Source: Mycobacterium sp. Root135
Lineage (GTDB): Bacteria > Actinomycetota > Actinomycetes > Mycobacteriales > Mycobacteriaceae
Direction of reading: 5' to 3'
Assembly: GCF_001426545.1 (NCBI RefSeq)
Contig: NZ_LMEZ01000005.1
Location: 829,333 to 893,332, forward strand
Length of the DNA stretch: 64,000 nucleotides
Shown here: positions 24,368 to 33,342 of the stretch, piece by piece
Layout of the letters: every line of letters starts with the position of its first letter
Numbering within the stretch: position 1 is the stretch's first letter
The notes under the pieces: model-generated
The model's input: only the letters and a program-made list of their open reading frames with translations
Told to the model about the DNA's origin: nothing
Databases searched by the model: none
Program-made: the position numbers and the translations under genes

Positions 24368-25468
24368 ATGATCACCTTTGACGGCGTCACCAAGAGGTAC
24401 CCGGACGGCACGGTTGCCGTCGACGATCTGACACTCGACGTCCCCGACGGCACGCTCGCGGTGTTCGTCGGACCGTCCGGCTGTGGCAAGACCACCTCGA
24501 TGCGCATGATCAACCGGATGATCGATCCGACGTCGGGAACCTTGACCGTCGACGGCAAGGACGTCACCAAGGTCGACGCGGTGAAACTGCGGTTGGGCAT
24601 CGGCTACGTCATCCAGAGTGCCGGTCTCATGCCACATCTGAAGGTGGTCGACAACGTCGCGACCGTGCCCGTGTTGATGGGGGAGTCGCGGCGGTCCGCG
24701 CGCAAGGCGGCCCTCGGAGTTCTCGAGCGCGTCGGACTCGACCCGAAACTCGCCGATCGGTATCCGGCGCAGCTGTCAGGTGGTCAGCAGCAGCGCGTCG
24801 GGGTGGCCCGCGCCCTTGCGGCGGACCCGCCAATCCTGCTGATGGACGAGCCGTTCAGCGCCGTCGACCCGGTCGTACGAGAAGAGTTGCAGGTCGAAAT
24901 CCTGCGCCTGCAAAGCGAATTGCGCAAGACCATCGTCTTCGTGACCCACGACATCGACGAGGCGCTCAAGCTCGGCGAGAAGGTCGCGGTGTTCGGCCGC
25001 GGCGGGGTCCTCGAACAGTACGACGCGCCGCGACGGCTGCTGTCCAACCCGGCCAACGACTTCGTCGCCGGGTTCATCGGCGCCGACCGGGGTTACCGAG
25101 GGTTGCAGTTCACGCCGGGAACCGGACTGCCGCTGCACGATCTGAGAACGGTCAGTGAATCCGGCGTCGGCGCGCTCGACCTCGGTCCGGACGAGTGGGC
25201 GCTGGTCACCAGGGCCGACGGTTCGCCGTATGCCTGGATCGACGTCAACGGGGTGGGGCTTCACCGGCAAGGAAAGTCGTTGTACGACAGCACCATTGCC
25301 GGCGGGTCACTGCTCGTCCCGGACGGCACGATGCGCCTGGCGCTCGACGCCGCACTGTCGTCCCCGTCCGGCCTAGGAGTCGTGGTCGACGACCGGCAGC
25401 AGGTCATCGGCGGGGTCAAGGCCGACGACGTCATCGCGGCGATCAAGGGCAAGAAGGGATTCGGCTAA
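24368..25468 (+). CDS. proV: Osmoprotectant ABC transporter, ATP-binding protein ProV
   Basis: A 366-residue ATPase: Walker A GPSGCGKTT, signature LSGGQQQRVGVARAL, Walker B ILLMDEPFSAVD, switch His in VTHDIDEALK. After residue 250 there is only a weak CBS-like region ending VVVDDRQQVIGGVKADDVI; a full CBS pair, the ionic-strength sensor of OpuA, is not obvious. It is 15 bp after proX and abuts proW with no gap. Confidence 0.92.
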   Translation: MITFDGVTKRYPDGTVAVDDLTLDVPDGTLAVFVGPSGCGKTTSMRMINRMIDPTSGTLTVDGKDVTKVDAVKLRLGIGYVIQSAGLMPHLKVVDNVATVPVLMGESRRSARKAALGVLERVGLDPKLADRYPAQLSGGQQQRVGVARALAADPPILLMDEPFSAVDPVVREELQVEILRLQSELRKTIVFVTHDIDEALKLGEKVAVFGRGGVLEQYDAPRRLLSNPANDFVAGFIGADRGYRGLQFTPGTGLPLHDLRTVSESGVGALDLGPDEWALVTRADGSPYAWIDVNGVGLHRQGKSLYDSTIAGGSLLVPDGTMRLALDAALSSPSGLGVVVDDRQQVIGGVKADDVIAAIKGKKGFG

Positions 25469-26128
25469 GTGCGGTATCTCTTCACACACCTCGACGACGC
25501 CTGGGATCTGACGCTGATCCACCTGTGGCTGTCGTTGTTGCCATTGGTGCTCGGATTGATCATCGCGGTGCCGTTGGGCGCGCTGGTGCAGCGGACGCGG
25601 TTGCTTCGGCGGCTCACGACGGTGGTGGCCAGCATCATCTTCACGATCCCGTCGCTCGCGCTGTTCGTGGTCCTCCCGTTGGTCATCCCGACCCGGATCC
25701 TGGACGAGGCCAACGTGATCGTCGCCCTGACGCTGTACACGGTGGCGTTGTTGGTGCGTGCCGTCCCCGAGGCGCTCGACGCCGTCCCGCCCGCGGTGCT
25801 GGACGCCGCGACGGCCGTCGGCTACAAACCGCTCACCCGCATTCTGAAAGTGGAACTGCCGCTTGCCATCCCGGTCCTCGTTGCCAGCCTGCGCGTCGTC
25901 GCCGTCACGAACATCTCGATGGTGTCAGTGGGCTCGGTGATCGGCATCGGCGGTCTCGGCACGTGGTTCACCGAGGGGTATCAGGCTGACAAGAGCGACC
26001 AGATCATCGCCGGCATCATCGCGATCTTCGTCCTGGCGATCGTCGTCGACACGCTCATCATGTTCGCGGGAAAGTTCGCGACGCCGTGGGTGCGTTCGGC
26101 CAAGAAGACGAAGGCGGGCGCCCGATGA
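25469..26128 (+). CDS. proW: Osmoprotectant ABC transporter, permease ProW
   Basis: A 219-residue permease with about five membrane helices and the EAA-type loop VPPAVLDAATAVGYKPLTRI. GTG start directly after the proV stop. It would form the channel with ProZ for betaine-type solutes. Confidence 0.9.
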   Translation: MRYLFTHLDDAWDLTLIHLWLSLLPLVLGLIIAVPLGALVQRTRLLRRLTTVVASIIFTIPSLALFVVLPLVIPTRILDEANVIVALTLYTVALLVRAVPEALDAVPPAVLDAATAVGYKPLTRILKVELPLAIPVLVASLRVVAVTNISMVSVGSVIGIGGLGTWFTEGYQADKSDQIIAGIIAIFVLAIVVDTLIMFAGKFATPWVRSAKKTKAGAR

Positions 26129-26904
26129 ACTTCCTCCAGCAGGCCCTGTCCTTCATCTTCACCGCCGCCAACTGGGGTGGACCCGCGGGCCTGACGGTCC
26201 GCATCCTGGAACATCTTCAGTACACCGCGGTGGCGCTGCTCTTCTCGGCGCTCATCGCGATCCCGCTCGGCATGCTCATCGGGCACACCGGCCGCGGCAC
26301 CTTCGTCGTCGTGGGTGGCGTGAACGCACTTCGGGCCCTTCCGACGCTCGGCGTGCTGCTGCTGGGCGTGCTGCTGTGGGGTCTCGGCCTCATCCCGCCG
26401 ACGGTGGCACTGATGCTGCTCGGCATCCCGCCGATGCTGGCCGGCACCTACTCGGGCATCGCCAACGTCGACCGGGCGGTGGTGGACGCCGCGCGCTCGA
26501 TGGGGATGACCGAGTCGAGGGTGTTGCTTCGGGTGGAGGTGCCCAACGCCTTGCCCTTGATTCTCGGCGGAGTTCGTACCGCGACGCTGCAGATCGTCGC
26601 CACCGCCACCGTCGCCGCCTACGCCAGCCTCGGCGGGCTGGGTCGCTACCTGATCGACGGCATCAAGGTCCGCGAGTTCTACCTGGCCCTGGTGGGTGCT
26701 CTCGTCGTCACCGCCCTGGCGCTGATCCTCGACGCCGCGCTGGCGTTCGCGGTCTGGCTGTCGGAGCCGGGAACCGACCGATTCCGGAAGATGCCGCAGC
26801 CGTTCCTCGGTGACGAGGTCGCGCTGGAAAGCGCGTCGACGTCACGATCTGGGGGGCTTTCGTCAGGAAACCACGAAGCACGGGGACCGTCGCCTACGGT
26901 GTAG
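26125..26904 (+). CDS. proZ: Osmoprotectant ABC transporter, permease ProZ
   Basis: A 259-residue permease paralogous to ProW, with the EAA loop DRAVVDAARSMGMTESRVL and about six membrane helices. The C-terminal 35 residues are a hydrophilic tail. ATG 26125 overlaps the proW stop (ATGA). Two different permeases imply a heterodimeric channel. Confidence 0.9.
   Translation: MNFLQQALSFIFTAANWGGPAGLTVRILEHLQYTAVALLFSALIAIPLGMLIGHTGRGTFVVVGGVNALRALPTLGVLLLGVLLWGLGLIPPTVALMLLGIPPMLAGTYSGIANVDRAVVDAARSMGMTESRVLLRVEVPNALPLILGGVRTATLQIVATATVAAYASLGGLGRYLIDGIKVREFYLALVGALVVTALALILDAALAFAVWLSEPGTDRFRKMPQPFLGDEVALESASTSRSGGLSSGNHEARGPSPTV
26895..26900 (+). promoter_or_regulatory. -10 element for leaderless Rv3755c-like gene
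   Basis: TACGGT, 6 nt, then ATG at 26907. The element lies inside the last codons of proZ, so the next gene has its own promoter despite a 2-bp gap. Confidence 0.45.
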
Positions 26905-26906
26905 GC

Positions 26907-27509
26907 ATGAGTGAAGTAGTCCGCTCTGAGTCAGAGGACAATTGGCCGGCAGTACTGACGTGGCGTGCCCACGACGTGCCCCGAATGGAATCCGTTCGGG
27001 TGCAGCTGTCGGGCAATCGCATCAAGGCATACGGCCGCATCGTGGCCGCCGCGACGGAGGTGCACCCGGCCTTCAGCGCGTCCTATGACCTGGTCACCGA
27101 CGACAGCGGCGCCACCAAGCGACTGTCGCTGACGGTGACGATGGCCGAGCGCGAGCGTCAGCTGAACATCGCCCGCGACGAAGAGAACATGTGGCTGGTG
27201 CAGGACAAGCAGAACCAAGCCACGCGTGAGCCGCACGACGGCGCCCTCGACGTCGACGTGGTCTACAGCCCGTTCTTCAACGCGCTGCCGATCCGCCGCA
27301 CCGGCATCCACCAGCGGGCCGAGTCCCTCTCCCTGCCGGTGGTCTACGTCCGCATCCCGGAACTGACCGTGGAGACGGTGGTCGTCGACTATGCGAGCGA
27401 AGGGCCGAACGCCGGCATCAAGCTGAAGTCACCCGTCGCCGAGACCACGATCACCGTGGACGACGAGGGATTCATCCGCGACTACCCAGGACTGGCAGAG
27501 CGGATCTGA
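26907..27509 (+). CDS. Putative glycolipid-binding protein (Rv3755c-like)
   Basis: A 200-residue beta-rich protein similar to the Glycolipid_bind family (PF06475): [16 protein letters not shown] at the start, [17 protein letters not shown] in the middle and [13 protein letters not shown] near the end. Ligand and role are unknown; the family name rests on structure. The last 38 bp overlap the 3' end of tyrA. Confidence 0.75.
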   Translation: MSEVVRSESEDNWPAVLTWRAHDVPRMESVRVQLSGNRIKAYGRIVAAATEVHPAFSASYDLVTDDSGATKRLSLTVTMAERERQLNIARDEENMWLVQDKQNQATREPHDGALDVDVVYSPFFNALPIRRTGIHQRAESLSLPVVYVRIPELTVETVVVDYASEGPNAGIKLKSPVAETTITVDDEGFIRDYPGLAERI

Positions 27510-28431
27510 TCACGCCGCCGGCGCGACCGGCGGCGGCGAGTTCGTCACGCCAACCGTCCCCGCCGACGGAGATCCCCGAGATCTGAGGGCGGTCGAAGGC
27601 GTCGTATCGCGTCCTTGCCGCGTGCCCCGACTCGACCAGTTCGGCGACCGAGCCGTGCTCGGCCAATTGGGCGCGGGCGCGGGTCAACAGGTCGACGGCG
27701 CGGTCCAGTGCCGAGAGCAGCGGACCGGAGTTCGCCTCGCACATGGCGCGCACCAGATCGGGGGCGGTGGCGGCGACCCTGGTGCCGTCCCGGAACGAGC
27801 CCGCGGCCAGCGAGAAGGCCAGGGGGACGTCGGCTGCCGTGGCGGCGAGCGCCTCGGCCAGCAGGTGCGGCAGGTGTGAGATGGCCGCGGCCGCCGCGTC
27901 GTGCTGGTCGGATTTGGCCGGGACGACGACGCTTCCGCAGTCCAGCGCCAGGTGCATGACCTCGGCCCAGACCTGTGGGTCGACGTGGTCGTCGACGGTG
28001 ACGACCCACGGTGCGCCCGTGAAGAGGCCGACGTCGCCTGCCGTCCAGCCGGAGTGGGCGGTGCCGGTCATCGGGTGTCCGCCGACGAAGCGGTCGATTA
28101 GTCCGTGCTCTCGAACTGCTTGCAGGACGGGAACTTTCACGCTGGTGACGTCGGTGAGTGGGCAGTCGGGGGCCGTCGTGCGGACGTGGTCGAGCATGCT
28201 GGGCAAGGCGGGCATCGGAACGGCGAGGACGACGAGGGCGTGGGCTGCCGCGGCCCGCTCCAGCGTCTCGACGACACTGGTGGAGGCGTCGAAACCGTCC
28301 GCTTGAGCGGCCCGAACGCCGTCGGCGGAGCGGTTGTATCCGAACACTTCGCGGCCGGCGGCGGTGGCTGCCCGCATCAGCGATCCGCCGATCAGTCCGA
28401 GGCCCAACACGCACACCGCAGGTCTGCTCAC
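27472..28431 (-). CDS. tyrA: Prephenate dehydrogenase TyrA
   Basis: A 319-residue enzyme converting prephenate to 4-hydroxyphenylpyruvate with NAD(P). The dinucleotide motif [12 protein letters not shown] opens the protein, and [11 protein letters not shown] holds the catalytic His. No ACT domain is present after the helical domain. GTG 28431 is chosen: a promoter TTGACC-N18-CAACCT ends 6 nt before it, indicating a leaderless mRNA. M. tuberculosis equivalent Rv3754. With the Pat-type transaminase at 12.7 kb it covers the last steps to tyrosine. Confidence 0.9.
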   Translation of the reverse strand: MSRPAVCVLGLGLIGGSLMRAATAAGREVFGYNRSADGVRAAQADGFDASTSVVETLERAAAAHALVVLAVPMPALPSMLDHVRTTAPDCPLTDVTSVKVPVLQAVREHGLIDRFVGGHPMTGTAHSGWTAGDVGLFTGAPWVVTVDDHVDPQVWAEVMHLALDCGSVVVPAKSDQHDAAAAAISHLPHLLAEALAATAADVPLAFSLAAGSFRDGTRVAATAPDLVRAMCEANSGPLLSALDRAVDLLTRARAQLAEHGSVAELVESGHAARTRYDAFDRPQISGISVGGDGWRDELAAAGRAGGVIRSALPVLGSRG

Positions 28432-28437
28432 CTTGCA

Positions 28438-28467
28438 AGGTTGACATTGATCGTGATGGCTGGTCAA
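28438..28467 (-). promoter_or_regulatory. Promoter of tyrA
   Basis: On the minus strand TTGACC (28467-28462), an 18-bp spacer, and CAACCT (28443-28438), then 6 nt to the GTG. A good -35 with an NANNNT -10. Confidence 0.5.
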
Positions 28468-28484
28468 AAAGCCTGAGCTGGGAC

Positions 28485-28490
28485 TAGCGT
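28485..28490 (+). promoter_or_regulatory. -10 element for leaderless Rv3753c-like gene
   Basis: TAGCGT followed by 8 nt and ATG at 28499. The same hexamer precedes the gene at 47223. Confidence 0.5.
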
Positions 28491-28498
28491 TGCCTTCC

Positions 28499-29017
28499 AT
28501 GGGAGTCCAGCGAGCGCAGGCGCAGAACCAAGCCGCAGATCTCCCGGACGGATTCGGCGTCGCGGTGGTCCGCGAGGACGGCAAGTGGCGTTGTTCGGCG
28601 TTGCGCAGCAGTGCGCTGACGAGCCTGACCGACGCCGAAACCGAACTGCGGGAACTGCGATGCGCGGGGGCGGTCTTCGGGCTGCTCGACGTGGACGACG
28701 AGTTCTTCGTCATCGTGCGACCCGCACCGGGTGGTGCTCGGTTGTTCCTGTCCGACGCCACCGCGGCGGTGGACTACGACATCGCCAGGCAGGTGCTCGA
28801 GAAGCTCGATTCGGAGACCGACCCCGACGATCTCGAGGACGAGGATCCCTTCGAAGAGGGTGACCTCGGGGTGCTCTCCGACATCGGCTTGTCCGAGGGC
28901 GTGCTGAGCATCATCATCTCCGACGACGACTACGCCGACGAACAGCTCTCGCGGATCGCCCAGGAAATGGGCTTCGGCGACGAAATGTCGGCATTCCTGG
29001 ACAAACTCGATCGCTGA
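28499..29017 (+). CDS. tRNA adenosine deaminase-associated protein (Rv3753c-like)
   Basis: A 172-residue acidic protein, conserved in actinobacteria directly upstream of tadA. It starts [20 protein letters not shown], has a very acidic stretch ([16 protein letters not shown]) and ends [14 protein letters not shown]. No catalytic motif is visible. The strict linkage to tadA suggests a partner in wobble-adenosine deamination, but this is not established. TTG of tadA follows 4 bp later. Confidence 0.82.
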   Translation: MGVQRAQAQNQAADLPDGFGVAVVREDGKWRCSALRSSALTSLTDAETELRELRCAGAVFGLLDVDDEFFVIVRPAPGGARLFLSDATAAVDYDIARQVLEKLDSETDPDDLEDEDPFEEGDLGVLSDIGLSEGVLSIIISDDDYADEQLSRIAQEMGFGDEMSAFLDKLDR

Positions 29018-29021
29018 ACCG

Positions 29022-29471
29022 TTGACCGATGCCGATCTGATCAGGGCGGCGCTCGACGCCGCATCGGCCGTCGGCCCCCGCGACGTTCCGATTGGTGCGG
29101 TGGTGTTCGGCCCCGACGGAGTCGAGCTGGCTCGAGCGGCGAACGCCCGCGAAGCGCTGGGTGACCCCACGGCGCACGCCGAGATCCTGGCGCTGCGTGC
29201 GGCGGCTTCAGCGCTCGGTGACGGCTGGCGGTTGGAGGGTGCGACGCTCGCGGTCACGGTCGAGCCGTGCACGATGTGCGCTGGTGCGCTGGTGATGGCG
29301 CGCGTCGCACGGGTGGTGTTCGGGGCGTGGGAGCCGAAGACGGGTGCCGTCGGTTCCCTGTGGGACGTGGTCCGCGACCGGCGGTTGACGCACCGGCCCG
29401 AGGTGCGGGGCGGCGTGCTCGCCGAGGAGTGCGCGGCGCCGCTGACGGCGTTCTTCGCCAGGCAGCGGTGA
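29022..29471 (+). CDS. tadA: tRNA-specific adenosine deaminase TadA
   Basis: A 149-residue deaminase. The zinc site is complete: H52-A-E54 and PCTMC (C83, C86). TadA converts A34 to inosine in tRNA-Arg(ACG), whose gene is in this window at 14052. The start is TTG at 29022, immediately after the partner gene; no ATG or GTG lies nearby that keeps the conserved N-terminal helix. Confidence 0.92.
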   Translation: MTDADLIRAALDAASAVGPRDVPIGAVVFGPDGVELARAANAREALGDPTAHAEILALRAAASALGDGWRLEGATLAVTVEPCTMCAGALVMARVARVVFGAWEPKTGAVGSLWDVVRDRRLTHRPEVRGGVLAEECAAPLTAFFARQR

Positions 29472-29576
29472 GCTTCGGCGCTGCTCGCCGAGTGTGAGTC
29501 CCATGGCGGAAGTCGGCCCGAAATTCGCCAAGAGGCCCACGCTCGGCGGCGATTAGGGGCCGCGCCGCCTTCCCGG

Positions 29577-29582
29577 TAAGCT
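29577..29582 (+). promoter_or_regulatory. -10 element of tRNA-Ser(CGA)
   Basis: TAAGCT ends 7 nt before the first base of the mature tRNA (29590), the same spacing as for tRNA-Ser(UGA). TTAGGG at 29553-29558 is a poor -35 candidate with an 18-bp spacer. Confidence 0.4.
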
Positions 29583-29589
29583 GCCCCAC

Positions 29590-29680
29590 GGTGGCGTGTC
29601 CGAGCGGCCTAAGGAGCACGCCTCGAAAGCGTGTGACGGGTAACCCCCGTCCGAGGGTTCAAATCCCTCCGCCACCGCCA
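29590..29680 (+). tRNA. tRNA-Ser (anticodon CGA), CCA encoded
   Basis: A class II tRNA. Acceptor GGTGGCG pairs with CGCCACC (29670-29676), discriminator G, then an encoded CCA at 29678-29680. The anticodon stem CACGC/GCGTG encloses CTCGAAA, anticodon CGA. The acceptor and T arms match those of tRNA-Ser(UGA). Confidence 0.96.
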
Positions 29681-29682
29681 TG

Positions 29683-29719
29683 AACCGCCCTCCTGTTCAC
29701 GCAGGTAAGGGCGGTTTTT
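29683..29719 (+). terminator. Intrinsic terminator of tRNA-Ser(CGA)
   Basis: AACCGCCCT (29683-29691) pairs with AGGGCGGTT (29708-29716), with inner CCTG/CAGG, followed by TTT. Its distal half lies inside the 3' end of the convergent TetR gene. Confidence 0.8.
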
Positions 29720-30332
29720 GCGTTGGCGGTGCCGCCAGGCTGCGGGCCACGCTCTTGGCAACGTCGGCGGAGAACTCGGCGACGGGGACGTCGCGCGCGG
29801 TGGAGAACAGCATCATCGCCGTGCCTCGCAACTGCCCGATCAGAGTCACGGCGGCGAACTGCGGGTCGACGTGCGGACCGATGGACCCGTCGTCCAGTCC
29901 CTCCCGGATCTGCTGTGCCAGGAAGTCCCGGAACCACGCGTCGCGTTCGGCGAACAGCGGGGCGAGTGTCGGTTCGGCACCGGCAGATTCGGCCCACAGC
30001 TTCAGGAACGCCTCCGAGCGGGCCGGCCGCTGGTGCATCCCGTTCAGGTACGCCTCGACGAACTGAGTGAGGCGGCCCAGTCCGGTGGGGGCGTCGGTCG
30101 GCACGTCGAACTGCTGGGTGTGCTTGATGAGCTCCTCGAGGAGGCGTGCCTTGCTGCCGAAGTGGTGGTTGACGATGCCTCGGCTGTAGCCCGCGGCCTC
30201 GCCGACGGCGGCCAACGACACGGCCCGTGATCCGTGCGTGGCTACCAGGGACGTCGCGGCGTCGAGGACTCGGCGCATGGTCTCCGTGCGTCGTTCGGCT
30301 TGCGTGCGCCGAACGGAGCGCGCTTCGGTCAT
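29697..30332 (-). CDS. TetR family transcriptional regulator
   Basis: A 211-residue regulator. The N-terminal HTH reads AVSLAAVGEAAGYSRGIVNH followed by HFGSKARLLEELI. The ligand domain is unassigned. ATG 30332 begins MTEARSVRRTQAERR; an in-frame start at 30377 would add 15 residues. It is divergent from the DUF1330 gene, with a dyad in the 90-bp gap, so that gene is the likely target. Confidence 0.85.
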   Translation of the reverse strand: MTEARSVRRTQAERRTETMRRVLDAATSLVATHGSRAVSLAAVGEAAGYSRGIVNHHFGSKARLLEELIKHTQQFDVPTDAPTGLGRLTQFVEAYLNGMHQRPARSEAFLKLWAESAGAEPTLAPLFAERDAWFRDFLAQQIREGLDDGSIGPHVDPQFAAVTLIGQLRGTAMMLFSTARDVPVAEFSADVAKSVARSLAAPPTQKPPLPA

Positions 30333-30379
30333 CGGGTCATCATCCCCTGTGCGTGTCGCGGTTGTCGGAGGACGCATGT

Positions 30380-30404
30380 ATGTTGCGTGATGTATAGCAA
30401 GTAT
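30380..30404. promoter_or_regulatory. Candidate TetR operator
   Basis: An imperfect dyad, ATGTTGC (30380-30386) and GCAAGTAT (30397-30404), in an AT-rich stretch of the TetR/DUF1330 intergenic region. The core TTGC/GCAA is exact. Confidence 0.35.
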
Positions 30405-30422
30405 CTACGAAGGGACTCCCGC

Positions 30423-30785
30423 ATGTCCGTATTGGATGCATCCGCTCTCGACGAATTCCTGGCCGCCGACCCGAACGGCCCCGTCGTCATGCTGAACCTG
30501 ATCCGGTTCGCGCCGGGCGGGCACGAGAAGTACATGCAGTACATCGAGCGGTTCAGCAGCTCCGGGGTGAACGAGCGCTACGGGGTGACCATCGTCTACG
30601 CGGGGGTGGGGCATCCGTCCCTGGCCGCGGACGGCGGCGACTGGGACATGGTCGCCCTGGTGAGTTATCCCAGCCGGCAGCACTTCGTCGACATGGTCAA
30701 CGATCCTGACTACCTGGAGTTCGAACACCTCCGCTCCGAGGCCGTCGCGACCGCCGTCCTGCAGCCGACCACCGCCGCGTTGTGA
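30423..30785 (+). CDS. DUF1330 family protein
   Basis: A 120-residue dimeric alpha/beta-barrel-like protein. GPVVMLNLIRFAPGG and YPSRQHFVDMVNDPDYLE are typical DUF1330 stretches. Function is unknown; some members are thought to act on small aldehydes or serve as redox-linked binding proteins, none shown here. ATG 30423 has GAAGGGAC upstream. Probably controlled by the divergent TetR gene. Confidence 0.8.
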   Translation: MSVLDASALDEFLAADPNGPVVMLNLIRFAPGGHEKYMQYIERFSSSGVNERYGVTIVYAGVGHPSLAADGGDWDMVALVSYPSRQHFVDMVNDPDYLEFEHLRSEAVATAVLQPTTAAL

Positions 30786-30848
30786 CGGCCACGTCGCCAA
30801 ATTGACGTTCTCGCACAAAAGGCGCGGCGTACATGCTTGGCTGGTGCG

Positions 30849-31727
30849 ATGAGCGAATTTGCCACTCGGTATCAGACGGTGACGATTGACGGGGTGGAGG
30901 TGTTCTACCGGGAGGCCGGCGATCCGGCGAAGCCGACATTACTTCTGCTGCATGGCTTTCCGTCCAGTTCGCACATGTTTCGCAACCTGATCAACTCGTT
31001 GGCCGACGAGTACCACCTGGTCGCCCCCGATCACATCGGGTTCGGCCGCTCGGCGATGCCCACCACCACGCAGTTCACCTACAGCTTCGACCGTTTGACC
31101 GAGATCACCGAAGGCCTGATCGAGCACCTCGGGCTGGAGCGGTTCGCGCTCTACATCCACGACTACGGTGCCCCGATCGGGTTGCGGATCGCCAGCCGCC
31201 GCCCCGAGCGGGTCACCGCGCTGATCTCCCAGAGCGGCAATGCGTACCTGGAGGGGTTCACCCCGTTCTGGGACATCCTGTTCGCCCACGCCAAGGACCG
31301 CGCCGCCAACGAGGAAGGGGTCCGGGAGAAGTTCACCCTGGAGACCACGAAGTGGCAGTACACCCACGGGGTGCCCGAAGACCGGCTGGACCGCATCGCC
31401 CCGGAGGCGTGGCTGTTGGATCAGTTCGGCCTGGACCGCAAGGACAACGACGCGATTCAGTTGCAGTTGTTCTGGGATTACCAGTTCAACTTGGACGGGT
31501 ATCCAGGGTTTCAGGAGTACTTCCGGACCCATCAGCCGCCGTTGTTGGTGACGTGGGGCAAGAACGACGAGATCTTCGGTGTTGCCGGGGCGGAGGCGTT
31601 TCGCCGGGACTTCCCCGACGGCGAGTTCCATCTCCTCGACACCGGCCACTTCGCGTTGGAGACCCACGGCGAGGAGATCAGCGGCTACATCCGCGACTTC
31701 ATGCCCCGCGCACTGGGCACGGCCTGA
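30849..31727 (+). CDS. Alpha/beta hydrolase, haloalkane dehalogenase/epoxide hydrolase type
   Basis: A 292-residue hydrolase. HGFPSSS gives the oxyanion hole; the nucleophile elbow YIHDYGAPIG has Asp rather than Ser, which marks the dehalogenase/epoxide-hydrolase branch; the acid is likely in WGKNDEIF and the base His in DTGHFALE. It should open an epoxide or carbon-halogen bond through an alkyl-enzyme ester. ATG 30849 is chosen over a GTG at 30837. It stands alone, 63 bp after the DUF1330 gene. Confidence 0.85.
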   Translation: MSEFATRYQTVTIDGVEVFYREAGDPAKPTLLLLHGFPSSSHMFRNLINSLADEYHLVAPDHIGFGRSAMPTTTQFTYSFDRLTEITEGLIEHLGLERFALYIHDYGAPIGLRIASRRPERVTALISQSGNAYLEGFTPFWDILFAHAKDRAANEEGVREKFTLETTKWQYTHGVPEDRLDRIAPEAWLLDQFGLDRKDNDAIQLQLFWDYQFNLDGYPGFQEYFRTHQPPLLVTWGKNDEIFGVAGAEAFRRDFPDGEFHLLDTGHFALETHGEEISGYIRDFMPRALGTA

Positions 31728-31730
31728 CGG

Positions 31731-32285
31731 TCACCGCCACGGGCGAATCGTCATGCGCCGCAACAACCCGTCGCGCAGGCCGACGGTGTGGAACGCGACC
31801 GCACAGATGTGCGCGGTGAACGACGCGAACAGCAGGTACGCCAGCACGGTGTGCGCGGTACGCAGCACGGCGTAGACGGCGATGCCGTGCGGCGCGATGC
31901 CGGGCAGGTGCAGCGGGCCCACCAGGGTGACGGGCGCGTCCGACGCCGAGACCAGCGCCCAGCCAACCAGCGGTTGAAGCACCAGCAGGGCGTACATCAT
32001 GCGTTCCGACCACGTCGCCACCTTCCGTTCCAGCGGACCCATCGTCGTCAGGAACGCCGGCGGGTGGTGGCGTAGCCGGTTGACCAACCGCACGACCGCG
32101 AAGACCAGGATGAGGATGCCGAGCACCCGGTGAATCGCGAGCAGCAGCGGGTAGTAGGCCAGCGCGGCGACCATCGTGGCGCCGAGGAAGAACTGACCGA
32201 TCACCATCGCGGCCATCGACCAGTGCAGCAGCCGGGACGTCAGCGTGAACTTCGGTGGCGCGGCGGCGGGAGCCTCAGTGGTCAC
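31731..32285 (-). CDS. Cytochrome b561 family membrane protein
   Basis: A 184-residue four-helix di-heme protein. Histidines sit in LTSRLLHWSMAAMV, LLAIHRVLGILIL, LRTAHTVLAYLL and FTAHICAVAFH, the pattern of CybB-type quinol:superoxide or quinol:acceptor oxidoreductases. It overlaps the catalase-like gene by 11 bp and likely passes quinol electrons to it or to the same compartment. GTG start at 32285. Confidence 0.87.
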   Translation of the reverse strand: MTTEAPAAAPPKFTLTSRLLHWSMAAMVIGQFFLGATMVAALAYYPLLLAIHRVLGILILVFAVVRLVNRLRHHPPAFLTTMGPLERKVATWSERMMYALLVLQPLVGWALVSASDAPVTLVGPLHLPGIAPHGIAVYAVLRTAHTVLAYLLFASFTAHICAVAFHTVGLRDGLLRRMTIRPWR

Positions 32286-33342
32286 TGTTTACCTTTTCGA
32301 CGTCGACTTCGCTGGGGGACTTGGGTTCTCGGGTGCGCCGTTCGAACGAGCGGGCGTAGACGGCCGACCGCGCCGGCGGCAGCGGGTCGTCCGACGGGCT
32401 CAGTCCTTCTGGCAGCACCATGGGGTCGAAGTTGACGTCGCGGGCGTTGCCTGCGGCCTCGGTGAGGACGGCGTCGACGGTGATCACCCCGGCGTCGACG
32501 GTGCGTCGTCCAGGCGGCCACGGAAGCGTGGCGTCGTGCGTGGGGTCGCCAGGGTCGGCCACCGTCAGCACCAGGCGCCAGCTCACCGGGCGGCGGTGCA
32601 TGCGATCGACGAGGCCGTCGAACAGGTAGTCGTGTCCACCGGGGGAGGGCACCCCGGACGCATCCATCGGCACGGCGGACCACCGGATGGGCACCGACGT
32701 CCCGGCACTGTTGGTCGCGATGAAGGCGTTGAGTCCGTGAAAGGTGCTGTCCGCGAGCCCAGAACTGGGCGGAGACGCCTTGATGATCTTCATCGCCGCG
32801 GCGGTCTCGGGATGCTCCGCCAGGAAGGCCTTCATCACGCTGGGGACGGGCTGGCCGGTGGCGGGGTCGGGCTTGCCGGCCAGCAGGCGGTCGAAGAAGC
32901 CCTGCGGCGTGCTGTCCGGGAAGACCGGGAGGTTGATCATCGCGGTGCGCCACTGCTCGCCGCTCGGCAGCTGGAACATCAGCCCGAGGCCGCGCACCGC
33001 TCCCGGTTGGTCGGCGGCGTCGGGCACGGTTCCGCCGAGGGAGAAGCGCGCGGTCACGGGGAAGTTTCCCGGGGCGAAGACCGACGCCGACGACACCGCG
33101 GCACCCGCCCCACTGCTGGTGAAGGTGCCGGTCGCGGCGAGCCCCTTGGCGTGGTTACGCCGAAAACCGTTGTGCCGCCCGTAGACCTGTTCGAACCGGT
33201 CGGCGAATCGCGACGAGGTCAACCGCCGCGTGTTGAACCAGCCCGACGCCTCCGCCAGGCCGCCCGCGCCGACCGCCAGCACGGTGCCTGCGGCGGCGAG
33301 TCCGACGAGGGCGTCGCGACGGTTGAGTCGTGGAGTACCCAT
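32275..33342 (-). CDS. Tat-exported catalase-related peroxidase (SrpA-like)
   Basis: A 355-residue small-subunit catalase-like heme protein. The N-terminus has a Tat signal (LNRRDALVGLAAAG). The distal heme His is in NHAKGLAATGTF (H64) and the proximal Tyr motif in RSAVYARS near the end (R-x-x-x-Y). At this length it lacks the flavodoxin domain and acts more as an organic peroxidase than a full catalase. It is co-encoded with a small exported protein upstream and cytochrome b561 downstream, a periplasmic peroxide-handling unit. Confidence 0.88.
   Translation of the reverse strand: MGTPRLNRRDALVGLAAAGTVLAVGAGGLAEASGWFNTRRLTSSRFADRFEQVYGRHNGFRRNHAKGLAATGTFTSSGAGAAVSSASVFAPGNFPVTARFSLGGTVPDAADQPGAVRGLGLMFQLPSGEQWRTAMINLPVFPDSTPQGFFDRLLAGKPDPATGQPVPSVMKAFLAEHPETAAAMKIIKASPPSSGLADSTFHGLNAFIATNSAGTSVPIRWSAVPMDASGVPSPGGHDYLFDGLVDRMHRRPVSWRLVLTVADPGDPTHDATLPWPPGRRTVDAGVITVDAVLTEAAGNARDVNFDPMVLPEGLSPSDDPLPPARSAVYARSFERRTREPKSPSEVDVEKVNSDH

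Noticed and set aside
29590..30785. Genomic island inserted at tRNA-Ser(CGA)
   Set aside because: No integrase, no repeat of the tRNA 3' end downstream, and base composition does not change.
30849..31727. Serine esterase
   Set aside because: The nucleophile elbow is HDYGAP with Asp; no GxSxG is present.
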